In this document: positions 1 through 6,636 of the stretch, one piece after another
How the letters are laid out: each line of letters begins with the position of its first letter
Numbering within the stretch: the first letter of the stretch is position 1
Assembly (NCBI GenBank): GCA_964519385.1
Contig: CAZFLR010000031.1
Coordinates: forward strand, 1 to 19,779
From: SVFI01 sp964519385
Lineage (GTDB): Bacteria > Bacillota > Clostridia > Lachnospirales > Lachnospiraceae
Reading direction: 5' to 3'
DNA: 19,779 bases
Translations under genes and position numbers: made by a program
The notes under the pieces: generated by a model
What the model was told of the DNA's origin: nothing
Database searches by the model: none
The model's input: only the letters and a program-made list of their open reading frames with translations

Positions 1-307
1 ATCTGATACTGTGCTGAATACTAATTTCTCCGGTAATATTCATTACATGCCAAGTGAAAAAATTATAGATTTCTGCAACAACAATGCCGCTTGTTCCTAA
101 TACACATAAAATCTTTCCGATAATCTGCTTTTTCAAAGGAGCCCATACACCTACAACAAACAAAATGACTGATAAAATTCCTATCGGATTGAGCAGGTTA
201 ATCATACCTGTAATTTCCTGCACACCCTTTAATCCGCCGTATTGGTTCATTAACATTGGAAGTAAGCTGATAATAAATGCAATTGTTAATGTTATTTTCT
301 TTTTCAT
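1..307 (-). CDS. Partial membrane protein of unknown function, cut by the left window edge
   Basis: A leftward reading frame starts at ATG 307-305 and stays open to the window edge, giving about 102 codons with no stop. The start is supported by a GAGGTGAGGAGT Shine-Dalgarno region directly upstream. The visible protein begins MKKKITLTIAFIISLLPMLM and has three likely membrane segments, at about residues 5-20, 38-56 and 62-86, with a basic loop (LKKQ) between the second and third. I do not recognise the family. It lacks the Cys/His protease features I would expect of AgrB, and its C-terminus is outside the window. It is divergent from a LytTR/GHKL pair across 253 bp, so it may be controlled by that system; this is inference from position only. 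Confidence 0.7.
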   Translation of the reverse strand, partial: MKKKITLTIAFIISLLPMLMNQYGGLKGVQEITGMINLLNPIGILSVILFVVGVWAPLKKQIIGKILCVLGTSGIVVAEIYNFFTWHVMNITGEISIQHSIR

Positions 308-350
308 ACTCCTCACCTCTGTTCATAAAAACCACTTCTTCGCTAATTTG

Positions 351-379
351 ATTTTAGCATTCCAAAATGCGTTTGGAAA
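351..379 (-). promoter_or_regulatory. Promoter for the leftward membrane-protein gene
   Basis: Read on the minus strand: a -35 TTTCCA (379-374), a 17-bp spacer and an extended -10 TGC-TAAAAT (-10 hexamer 356-351). The predicted start of transcription lies about 35-40 bp before the ATG at 307. The -35 is weak (4 of 6 consensus bases), but the extended -10 compensates. Confidence 0.5.
360..378. promoter_or_regulatory. Inverted repeat inside the divergent promoter, possible operator
   Basis: TTCCAAA (360-366) and TTTGGAA (372-378) form a perfect 7-bp inverted repeat with a 5-bp centre. It covers most of the -35 and spacer of the leftward promoter, a usual place for a repressor or activator site. 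The bound protein is unknown. LytTR proteins usually use direct repeats, so this may belong to another regulator. Confidence 0.4.
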
Positions 380-516
380 TAGAGTTCATAAAATCTTAAA
401 TGATTCATATCTGATACAAGCCTGAGTGTTGGGGATACACAATTCAGAGAAGAGATTTTTATTAAAACTTAGTTCGGTTTATGCTTTAAAATGTAGATAA
501 TTGTTAAATATTGTAT

Positions 517-522
517 TATAAT
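517..522 (+). promoter_or_regulatory. Likely -10 element for the two-component operon
   Basis: A perfect TATAAT lies 38 bp before the response regulator ATG. No acceptable -35 is seen 16-18 bp upstream (the region reads TAGATA), which suits an activator-dependent promoter. GTT-containing half-sites lie upstream, TTAGTTCGG at 469-477 and a poorer TTGTTA at 501-506; these could be autoregulatory LytTR contacts but the match is weak. Confidence 0.4.
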
Positions 523-560
523 AAGTACAATTTCAAATTGCTATTTTGTGTGGGGGATTT

Positions 561-1313
561 ATGATACGCATAGGAATATGTGATGACAATAAAAGGGATA
601 GACAATATTTGGAACGGTTGTGTGTGCAGTATTTTGATAAGGTGTGCGAAAAGTATGTATTTGTTTTCTTTGAGTCCGGTGAGGAGATACTGGAGTATTG
701 TAATCAAAGGGACAGTAAAAGGATAGATTTGCTCTTTTTGGACATTGAAATGTGCGGTATCAGCGGAATTGAGGTAAAGAACAGGATTTTAAAGCGGATG
801 GCCGTGTGGCGTATCGTGTTTGTATCCTGTTATAAAGAAAAGGTGTTTGATTCTTTTGGTTTAAAAACACTGGGGTTTGTGGTGAAGCCTATCGGGCAGG
901 CAGATGTTGAAAAATGGATATCTTTTGTGCTGCAGGAACTGAAAGAAGAGGTTTATATTGAATTAAACCATTCCCTTACCGGTGAAAAGGTTGTTGTCAG
1001 ACTGGAGGATTTGGAATATATCAAGGCAGACAGAAATTATACGGATGTGTATCTGCATTCTGAGTGTGAGGATGACCGTGAGAGGCTGCTGCTCTTGGAT
1101 AGTATAGGTTCCGTGGAAAAGAAGCTGCAGAAGTATCCGGTGATTCGTGTGCACAGATCCTATCTTGTTAATCTTATCAATGTGACAAAGGTCGGCAGAT
1201 GTATCAAGGTAAGGGATATGGAAGATGAGATACCGATTGGGAGAAGTTATCGTGAAGACGTGTTAAAAAAATACAGGGAATATGGAAAGGAGAAAATAGA
1301 AAGACGTTTATGA
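561..1313 (+). CDS. LytTR-family response regulator
   Basis: A cytoplasmic DNA-binding response regulator of 250 residues, phosphorylated by the kinase encoded next to it. The N-terminal receiver domain (about 1-120) has the acidic pair D8-D9, the phospho-acceptor D61 in LLFLDIEM and the conserved K109-P110. The C-terminal LytTR domain (about 135-235) has the typical DRNYTDVYLHS and VHRSYLVNL stretches. The ATG at 561 is chosen over an upstream in-frame TTG at 546 because GGGGGA (552-557) is well placed and the receiver strand MIRIGICDD begins here. Its stop overlaps the kinase start (ATGA), so the two are translationally coupled. The architecture is that of AgrA/VirR-like regulators, but no agrB or agrD is present. 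Targets are unknown; the direct repeats at 2625-2658 are a candidate. Confidence 0.93.
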   Translation: MIRIGICDDNKRDRQYLERLCVQYFDKVCEKYVFVFFESGEEILEYCNQRDSKRIDLLFLDIEMCGISGIEVKNRILKRMAVWRIVFVSCYKEKVFDSFGLKTLGFVVKPIGQADVEKWISFVLQELKEEVYIELNHSLTGEKVVVRLEDLEYIKADRNYTDVYLHSECEDDRERLLLLDSIGSVEKKLQKYPVIRVHRSYLVNLINVTKVGRCIKVRDMEDEIPIGRSYREDVLKKYREYGKEKIERRL

Positions 1314-2611
1314 GAGGGGACATTATTTTTCTACTGTTGTATTTGGTGACAGAATTTATAAATTATTTATTGGCATACATGGTTTTTTTCAGTGCCGGTA
1401 TCAATTCAAATAAAAAGAGGTGCGTGATGACCGTAGCATTTGTTTTACTGGTTCATTATGCACTTTTGTATTTGCTGGGATATGAGGCGGCGGTATCGAT
1501 GAGTGTGGTAACAATGGCAGTTATTCCGCTCTTTGTACTGGAAAAAGCAGAAAAGAAATATTTATTGATTTATCCGTTTGTTGTGATAGGAACTTCCTCG
1601 TTTTCCATTGGCTTTTCTTTTGTGATAAGCTTTCTGCTGGGGATTCCGGAGTATGTAGTGGTATACAACCAGATGGGATCGCTTGTGTGTCAGTGTGTCC
1701 CGACATTTGTACTTCTCACAGTTTTTCTGAAACGGAAGAAGTATCGAAATCAGGGAGCGAAACTTCGGTTTGATGTTCGCCAGTATACATTGTTTTATAT
1801 AGGCGGAATCTCCATTTTCCTAATGCAGTCGTCTATGCAACTTGTGTCGGTAGGCGATTTGACGGTTAGAAATATTAATATATGTGGAGTGGCAATTTCG
1901 GTTGCAAGTATGGTTTTTGTAGGTCTGTTGTTATGGCAGGGAGTTGTGGTATACAGGGAAATTCAGGTGAGGGAACGTGCAAAACGATACGAGCAGTATA
2001 TGAAGTTGCAGGAAGAGCATTTTCAACAGATGATGGAGCGCGATGATAAAATGCGAAGGGTTTATCATGACATCAATGCACATGTGACAGTTTTAAAGGC
2101 GTATTGCAGAGAGGAAAACAACGAGGAGCTGATGGCATATCTGGAAAATGTAATACAAAATTCTGCCGACTATGACTTTGCACGATATACGGGAAATAAG
2201 GGAGTGGATGCGATTCTCAGGCAGGCGAAGGCCGAGGCGGATAAAAGAGGAATACAGTTGGAGACAGAGGGGGATTTGCCAGTCGAATGCAGAGTGAGTG
2301 TCTATGATTTATGCACGATATTTTCCAATTTGATGAGCAATGCGCTGGAGGCGGCCGGAAAGGCGGAAGAAAAATCCGGGAGACAAATTATTGTCCGGAC
2401 GGGTTTTTATAATGACCAGATTATGATTCGGATAAAAAACACCATATCGGAGCCGGTGATAATCAGGGACCGGCATCTGGTTACAACGAAACCGGATACC
2501 TGGCTGCATGGGATTGGGAGTGAAAATGTATATCTGACGGTGTCCAAATATGAGGGGCAATTAGAATATACCTGTGATGAAGGCTGGTTTGAAGTGAACA
2601 TAATTTTATAA
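1310..2611 (+). CDS. GHKL-domain sensor histidine kinase, AgrC-like architecture
   Basis: A membrane sensor kinase of 433 residues, partner of the LytTR regulator whose stop it overlaps. About 205 N-terminal residues form roughly six hydrophobic segments with no large extracellular domain, the layout of peptide-sensing AgrC-type kinases. A charged helix (about 215-250) leads to the phospho-acceptor motif YHDINAHV with H253. The ATPase domain has the N box NLMSNALEAA (N344) and a G box HGIGSEN near 400-406, and ends at the usual GHKL C-terminus. The nearest Shine-Dalgarno-like GGAAAGGAG is about 18 bp before the ATG, so coupling through the ATGA overlap probably drives translation. The ligand is unknown. 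A terminator with an unusual loop begins at its stop codon. Confidence 0.92.
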   Translation: MRGDIIFLLLYLVTEFINYLLAYMVFFSAGINSNKKRCVMTVAFVLLVHYALLYLLGYEAAVSMSVVTMAVIPLFVLEKAEKKYLLIYPFVVIGTSSFSIGFSFVISFLLGIPEYVVVYNQMGSLVCQCVPTFVLLTVFLKRKKYRNQGAKLRFDVRQYTLFYIGGISIFLMQSSMQLVSVGDLTVRNINICGVAISVASMVFVGLLLWQGVVVYREIQVRERAKRYEQYMKLQEEHFQQMMERDDKMRRVYHDINAHVTVLKAYCREENNEELMAYLENVIQNSADYDFARYTGNKGVDAILRQAKAEADKRGIQLETEGDLPVECRVSVYDLCTIFSNLMSNALEAAGKAEEKSGRQIIVRTGFYNDQIMIRIKNTISEPVIIRDRHLVTTKPDTWLHGIGSENVYLTVSKYEGQLEYTCDEGWFEVNIIL

Positions 2612-2677
2612 AAAAGACAATTTCGTGTCGTTCGTACAAAAAATGTGTCGTTCGTACATGCGAAATTGTCTTTTTTT
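2610..2677 (+). terminator. Rho-independent terminator with a 16-bp stem and a repeat-bearing 35-nt loop
   Basis: AAAAAAGACAATTTCG (2610-2625) pairs perfectly with CGAAATTGTCTTTTTT (2661-2676), giving a 16-bp stem and a T tract (2671-2677). The A run opposite the T tract means it could work in both directions. The first stem bases overlap the kinase stop codon. The 35-nt loop is far larger than normal and is filled by two copies of one 14-bp repeat, so the element may have a second role as a protein-binding site. Confidence 0.8.
2625..2658 (+). repeat. Pair of 14-bp direct repeats, possible LytTR binding site
   Basis: GTGTCGTTCGTACA occurs at 2625-2638 and again at 2645-2658 with no mismatch, a 20-bp period or about two helical turns. 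LytTR regulators such as AgrA bind tandem direct repeats with a GTT core spaced about 21 bp. The GTTCGT core fits the right half of that consensus but the left flank does not. The repeats lie just downstream of a LytTR gene pair and 60 bp upstream of a micro-ORF. Binding by this regulator is inference. Confidence 0.55.
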
Positions 2678-2693
2678 ATTGTTTAAATTATCT
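2666..2693 (+). promoter_or_regulatory. Weak candidate promoter for the 16-codon ORF
   Basis: TTGTCT (2666-2671), a 16-bp spacer and TTATCT (2688-2693) start 8 bp after the second direct repeat. Transcription would begin near 2700, just before the Shine-Dalgarno site at 2706. Both hexamers are poor, as at activator-dependent promoters, and the -35 sits in the upstream terminator arm. An alternative is TTGAAG (2692-2697), 16 bp, TAGAAT (2714-2719), which would start inside the ORF and serve only the downstream gene. Confidence 0.25.
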
Positions 2694-2718
2694 TGAAGAA
2701 AAGAGAGGAGGGGATAGA

Positions 2719-2769
2719 ATGATTTGTGCAATCAATTGGATTTGGATCAGAAGAGTTCTTGGATTCTGA
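2719..2769 (+). CDS. Candidate 16-residue peptide, leader or signal
   Basis: A perfect AGGAGG (2706-2711) lies 7 bp before an ATG that opens MICAINWIWIRRVLGF and a TGA stop. Such a site before so short a frame is unlikely to be idle. The peptide is hydrophobic, with a WIW core, one Cys and an Arg pair, and has no secretion leader. A hairpin TCAGAA/TTCTGA spans the end and stop of the ORF, and a terminator starts 6 bp after the stop. Two readings fit: a leader peptide controlling read-through into the DUF6236-like gene, or a small peptide linked to the GHKL kinase upstream. I do not recognise it as a member of a known peptide family. Confidence 0.45.
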   Translation: MICAINWIWIRRVLGF

Positions 2770-2775
2770 GTTGTA

Positions 2776-2827
2776 AAATTACGCTCTGTGCTGAAGTCGT
2801 GTGATTTCCACAGGGTGTAATTTTTTT
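2776..2827 (+). terminator. Terminator in the leader of the DUF6236-like gene, attenuator-like
   Basis: AAATTACGCTCTGTG (2776-2790) pairs with CACAGGGTGTAATTT (2809-2823) over 15 bp, two of them G-U, with an 18-nt loop and a T tract at 2821-2827. It lies between the micro-ORF and the ATG at 2871. CCACAG (2808-2813) within the right arm can instead pair with CTGTGG (2828-2833), which is followed by six T (2834-2839), so two exclusive hairpins share one segment. Confidence 0.75.
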
Positions 2828-2870
2828 CTGTGGTTTTTTGAGTAAATCTATAATAAAAGGGGAGAAAAAG

Positions 2871-3878
2871 ATGCATAGATTACTATATTATCCTGATTTT
2901 GAAATACAGGATGAAACCTTATTGAAGTTCGCGTTACTGTATATTGATGAAATAAGACCGATTGTTCCGGAGGGAGCAATGCCGGCTTTGAGTGATGCGA
3001 TGAAGGATATTTTGAGGTACACGGATTTGATGAACTGTTATGAACCGGGGCGCGAAACGGGTAAAATTGCCTCCGGGGCAGCAATCCGGTATTTGGAAAA
3101 AGAATATCTGGGAAGACCGAGTCGTCGTCAGGCCGACAAATATATGGAAAAAGGGGAATACAATTATACTTTATATGAAGGCAAATATACACTGCAGTTT
3201 GAAGAGTATTGTCTGCAAAACGGACTGGCGGAGCGATGTGATGAAGGAATTTTTCTGAACAGTCATATTGCTTATATTTACATGAGTGTTCTGGCGGAAG
3301 TGATTTCTTATGAGGAAAATATGGATACAATCACCGACTTCTCAAGATATGCTGATCCGCTTTTTAAGGAGCCGTTGTTTACACATAAGAGGGAAGAGAG
3401 AAAGCGGGAGAGAAAGCTGGAGTCTATCAAGAGAGAGATACAGTTTCAGCTGCCTGTAGATATAAGAAAAATCCCGTTGCATACGTTTATCAGCCTTCGT
3501 TCAAATGAAAAATTTAATGAGCTGAGAAAGTATTTTAACAAAGAACTGAATGAGATTCTGGATAAACAGGATATGGATTTGTCAGAGGTGAACCTTTACA
3601 ATTATCTGGACTGTAAAAGGGAGATGTATGCTCTGATGAAGGAGACCTACGGCGCGTGTGTTTCTGTGCTGATGGGAGTGATTTCCTTCCGGAATATACT
3701 GGGAAATTCAGATAATGCCATCGATTTTTTCGGAAATCTGGGGAATATATCTGTCAGGATGAGTGACGTAAAAAAGCATATGGATGCATCCCAGGTTTTC
3801 GGAAGAAATATGGAAGGAAAGAAAAAGGCCAGAAAATATCTGGCAAAGTTAAACAGAGTCGGATTGGAGCTGCTTTGA
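2871..3878 (+). CDS. DUF6236-like protein of unknown function
   Basis: A 335-residue protein starting MHRLLYYPDFEIQDETLLKF. The opening, with LYYP followed by a helix and the segment ALLYIDEIRPIVPE, resembles the DUF6236 family as I remember it, whose function is unknown. The ATG at 2871 is preferred to an in-frame upstream start at 2838 because AAAGGGGAG lies 7-10 bp before it. There is no signal peptide. The middle is rich in Lys, Arg and Glu (about 185-205, REERKRERKLESIKREIQ), probably helical, and a weakly hydrophobic stretch (about 265-280) follows. A TATAAT at 2849-2854 is too close to the ATG to serve, so expression probably depends on read-through of the terminator upstream. Confidence 0.75.
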   Translation: MHRLLYYPDFEIQDETLLKFALLYIDEIRPIVPEGAMPALSDAMKDILRYTDLMNCYEPGRETGKIASGAAIRYLEKEYLGRPSRRQADKYMEKGEYNYTLYEGKYTLQFEEYCLQNGLAERCDEGIFLNSHIAYIYMSVLAEVISYEENMDTITDFSRYADPLFKEPLFTHKREERKRERKLESIKREIQFQLPVDIRKIPLHTFISLRSNEKFNELRKYFNKELNEILDKQDMDLSEVNLYNYLDCKREMYALMKETYGACVSVLMGVISFRNILGNSDNAIDFFGNLGNISVRMSDVKKHMDASQVFGRNMEGKKKARKYLAKLNRVGLELL

Positions 3879-3913
3879 AGTGTGCCCAAAACGGTCAAAA
3901 GAATAAATTCATC

Positions 3914-3942
3914 TTGCGAATCTTTCTGCCAGTACATATAAT
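3914..3942 (+). promoter_or_regulatory. Promoter of the acyltransferase gene
   Basis: TTGCGA (3914-3919), a 17-bp spacer and a perfect TATAAT (3937-3942) precede the TTG start by 32 bp. There is no terminator after the previous gene, so some read-through is also possible. Confidence 0.65.
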
Positions 3943-3974
3943 AGAGTCACATTATAAAAGAGGAGGCAGAATCC

Positions 3975-5033
3975 TTGGAAGCAGGTACAACGTGTCCGGA
4001 AGGTGCAAAGAGGCGCGTACCGGAATACGACATTATAAAGGGTATCAGTATTTTGCTGGTTAGTATTATTCATACGGGACATCCTGTGTATTTTATGGAA
4101 TATGGTTTTTTGTTCGCATTTTTCTTTGTGTCGGGATGTACCTTTAAGTACAGGGAAACCGGAACATTTCTCAAATCGAAGCTGCTGCGGATATACATAC
4201 CGTTTGTTCTGGCGAATCTGGTCGGCTGGTTTGTGGGAAGGTTATATTATGGTCTGTCCGGTTATGGCGGATACGGATATTCCCTAAAGGAGGCTGTGGG
4301 CCGGGCTATGTCTTTCCAAATCGCGGAGAATCTGGTGTCTCCGACTTGGTTTTTGTTGCCGTTGTTTCTGGTTTCCTTCCTTTATTATTTTTTGTACAGA
4401 GTATTGATGAAGGTAAAATACCGGGATGAGATTTTGCTTGGAGGAGCTTTTGTCATATTCCTGCTGGCTCTGCATTTCCGACAGGCTCTGGCGGTTGTTG
4501 TATATAATAGGTGTTCGGTGATATCGACATCCGTTTACGCGCTGTTTTTTTACGCGCTTGGTTATTATTACCATAATCACAGGGAGCTTTCCCGAAAGAT
4601 TGTTTCAGGTAAATATTCGGCAGAAGTCTTTGTTCTGGGTATTCTTTTGCTGAATGAGATATGGAACCATTCGGATTATACTCTTAATGTCAGATATGGT
4701 GAAATGAGTTCCGGATGGCTAACCGTGCCCGTTTCGGTGCTGGGAGTGTTTGTCATTGTTTATCTGGCCGGATGCATGACGAGGATGCCTTTGTTTGAAA
4801 AGGTGTTTTGTCTGCTGGGCCGTCATTCGCTGGCAATTATGCTGTTTCACGTTGTCAGTTACGGCGCAGTGACGATTATGCTCCATTATGTTATGGGATG
4901 GGATTATCCGGTGACATGGGCATTTGGTTATTACAGTGAAAAGATTTCTTATCTCAATGCATTGGCGGGAGTTCTGATTCCTGTTATGGCGGCTGAAGGA
5001 TGGCAGCGGATAAAGTTAAATGTTTTGAAGTAA
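3975..5033 (+). CDS. Acyltransferase-3 family membrane protein
   Basis: An integral membrane protein of 352 residues that probably transfers an acyl group to a sugar or envelope polymer. The family signature is near the N-terminus: D19 in EYDIIKGISILLV followed by H33 in IIHTGHP, the His that family members need for transfer. About ten hydrophobic segments follow, with LFAFFFVSGCTFK as the usual second helix region. The start is a TTG at 3975, chosen because AGGAGG (3961-3966) is 8 bp upstream and no in-frame ATG lies before the D/K/H signature. It has its own promoter. The acceptor cannot be read from sequence; no polysaccharide cluster surrounds it, so the gene stands alone. Confidence 0.85.
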   Translation: MEAGTTCPEGAKRRVPEYDIIKGISILLVSIIHTGHPVYFMEYGFLFAFFFVSGCTFKYRETGTFLKSKLLRIYIPFVLANLVGWFVGRLYYGLSGYGGYGYSLKEAVGRAMSFQIAENLVSPTWFLLPLFLVSFLYYFLYRVLMKVKYRDEILLGGAFVIFLLALHFRQALAVVVYNRCSVISTSVYALFFYALGYYYHNHRELSRKIVSGKYSAEVFVLGILLLNEIWNHSDYTLNVRYGEMSSGWLTVPVSVLGVFVIVYLAGCMTRMPLFEKVFCLLGRHSLAIMLFHVVSYGAVTIMLHYVMGWDYPVTWAFGYYSEKISYLNALAGVLIPVMAAEGWQRIKLNVLK

Positions 5034-5092
5034 TATGCCGATATCATAATAAGAAACGGATTTCTGCAGGCGTAGATACATGGAGGTAGATT

Positions 5093-5893
5093 ATGCTAAT
5101 GATTTCAGGTACGATTAAAAGTGCAGTCAAGCTGGATGCTCTTCTTGGTAAATGGGAACAGAAGAAGGAGAATAACGACTGGAAAAGGGATAATACGCTC
5201 ACAGGAGAAGAAAAATTAATCTGTCAGTTTAAGGATGAACTTGCCACTATGCGGGAAAACAAGCGTGCGGAGGAAATTTCTGCCAAGGTGCGAAACGGAC
5301 AGGATTTGTCTCCGGATGAGATCGCGTATTTGCAAAGAGAGCGTCCACAGGTTTACAGAGATTATCTGGAAATAAAAAATGAGAAGGAAGCCTATGAGCG
5401 GAAGCTGAAAAAGTGCGAGACAAAGGAGGAAGTTGACAGACTGAAAGTCGAACAGCTTTCCCAGTATGCGGCTCAGGCAAAGAAAATCATGAACAATCCG
5501 AATGTTCCGCTGAGTGAGAAACAGGCGTGTGCAATGAAGATACTGGGTAAAATATCGGCAATTTCAGAGAAGGAGGCAGAGTTTAAGATGTCTGCTGCAT
5601 ACCGGAATCTGGAAAGTGAAGAGGATATCCGCAGGCGTGAAGCGACGGAATCGGAGATAGCCGAAGAAATCACAGAAGAACTGGGAGAAATGGAAGAGGA
5701 TGGAGAAGCTGCAGAGGGAGAAACAGAGGTGCCTGCAACTTCTGCAGAAAACAATCTGCCGTCTGATACAGAGGGCGTTGTAAAGCTTGTCGCAGAGCTG
5801 TGGAATGCACAGCGTCCGGTCGGCGGAGGTGCAGTTTATATCGACGCGGGAGAATTTTTGTCAGATATGAATAAAGAGAAAAGTGAGCAGTGA
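5093..5893 (+). CDS. Conserved-looking charged coiled-coil protein, function unknown
   Basis: A 266-residue soluble protein that I do not recognise. It begins MLMISGTIKSAVKLDALLGK after a GGAGG (5082-5086) 6 bp upstream. Residues about 40-165 are rich in Lys and Glu and probably form long helices or a coiled coil. An acidic, low-complexity stretch (about 175-220, runs such as EEITEELGEMEEDGEAAEGE) leads to a C-terminal segment, VVKLVAELWNAQRPVGGGAV, that looks folded. There is no signal peptide or membrane segment. An ATG two codons later (5099) is a possible alternative start. The gene follows the acyltransferase by 59 bp and precedes the UPF0340 gene by 36 bp, so co-transcription is possible. 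Confidence 0.75.
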   Translation: MLMISGTIKSAVKLDALLGKWEQKKENNDWKRDNTLTGEEKLICQFKDELATMRENKRAEEISAKVRNGQDLSPDEIAYLQRERPQVYRDYLEIKNEKEAYERKLKKCETKEEVDRLKVEQLSQYAAQAKKIMNNPNVPLSEKQACAMKILGKISAISEKEAEFKMSAAYRNLESEEDIRRREATESEIAEEITEELGEMEEDGEAAEGETEVPATSAENNLPSDTEGVVKLVAELWNAQRPVGGGAVYIDAGEFLSDMNKEKSEQ

Positions 5894-5929
5894 TAATTTG
5901 ACAGGGCTCACAAAAGGAGGAATATAGAC

Positions 5930-6502
5930 ATGGGTGCAGGAGTATCAACAGAGAAATGCACGAATTTAGAACAGATTAAGGAGGAGACCCGTCAGGTTGT
6001 GCGTGGCTTACTGAAGGAGGCGGGGCTTGAGAAAGGCGATGCGCTTGTGGTCGGATGCTCTTCGAGCGAGGTGGCAAATCATCAGATTGGCTCTTATTCC
6101 AGTGAAGAGATTGGTAAAGCAATTTTCGGAACGCTTCAGGAGGAACTTCATGGGACGGGTGTTTATCTTGCAGCGCAGTGCTGTGAGCATTTAAATCGTG
6201 CACTGATTGTAGAAAAAGAGTATGCCATAGCAAACAGGCTGCCCATGGTGAATGTGGTGCCGGCACTGAAGGCGGGAGGTTCTTTTGCAACGGCCGCCTA
6301 TCACGGTTTTAAGCAGGCAGCAGCGGTTGAGGCGATTCAGGCGCAGGCGGGAATAGATATCGGTGACACACTGATTGGGATGCATCTGGCACCTGTGGCG
6401 GTTCCGGTGCGAACCGGGCAGGCAACTATCGGAAATGCACATGTTGTGACTGCGCGTACAAGGCTGAAATATATCGGAGGAGAAAGAGCGCGATATCAGT
6501 AG
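5930..6502 (+). CDS. UPF0340 / TIGR01440 family protein, YwlG-like
   Basis: A 190-residue cytoplasmic protein of the UPF0340 family, whose B. subtilis member is YwlG; the biochemical role is unknown. Recognisable family stretches are LVVGCSSSEVANHQIGSYSS near 41-60, QCCEHLNRALIVE near 83-95, VPALKAGGSFATAAY near 109-123 and GMHLAPVAVPVR near 148-159, with clustered Cys, Ser and His that look like a small-molecule site. The length is normal for the family. AGGAGG (5915-5920) lies 9 bp before the ATG. A strong terminator closes the unit 8 bp after the stop. Confidence 0.88.
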   Translation: MGAGVSTEKCTNLEQIKEETRQVVRGLLKEAGLEKGDALVVGCSSSEVANHQIGSYSSEEIGKAIFGTLQEELHGTGVYLAAQCCEHLNRALIVEKEYAIANRLPMVNVVPALKAGGSFATAAYHGFKQAAAVEAIQAQAGIDIGDTLIGMHLAPVAVPVRTGQATIGNAHVVTARTRLKYIGGERARYQ

Positions 6503-6510
6503 AGACTGTC

Positions 6511-6557
6511 GGCTGTCGTTTTCGCGGGTGAAAATCCGCGAAGCGCAGCCTTTTTTT
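6511..6557 (+). terminator. Rho-independent terminator after the UPF0340 gene
   Basis: GGCTG and TTCGCGG on the left (6511-6527) pair with CCGCGAA and CAGCC on the right (6536-6550), with a small internal mismatch, followed by seven T (6551-6557). Confidence 0.85.
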
Positions 6558-6636
6558 GTTCTTGAAAACTACTTTGCCGCATATACTGTTTATTGAGTGT
6601 AAAAGGTTTTTGCAGACGGAAAGGATATAGGCAAAG

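Noticed and set aside
84..425. Rightward 113-codon frame at the left edge
   Set aside because: It lies opposite the leftward membrane-protein gene, has no ribosome binding site and its product has no family features.
1..2611. Complete agr quorum-sensing locus
   Set aside because: Only the kinase and regulator halves are seen; the leftward membrane protein does not show AgrB features and no AgrD-like precursor is found.
2610..2677. Inverted repeat element as a miniature transposon
   Set aside because: There is no target-site duplication and no transposase, and the arms run straight from a stop codon into a T tract as in a terminator.
2770..2870. T-box or metabolite riboswitch before the DUF6236-like gene
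   Set aside because: No T-box sequence, specifier stem or known riboswitch core is visible; the leader is too short for most classes, so only an attenuator-like reading was kept.
2848..3330. Leftward 160-codon frame inside the DUF6236-like gene
   Set aside because: It mirrors the well-supported rightward gene, has no binding site and gives a Pro/His/Ser-rich product typical of antisense frames.
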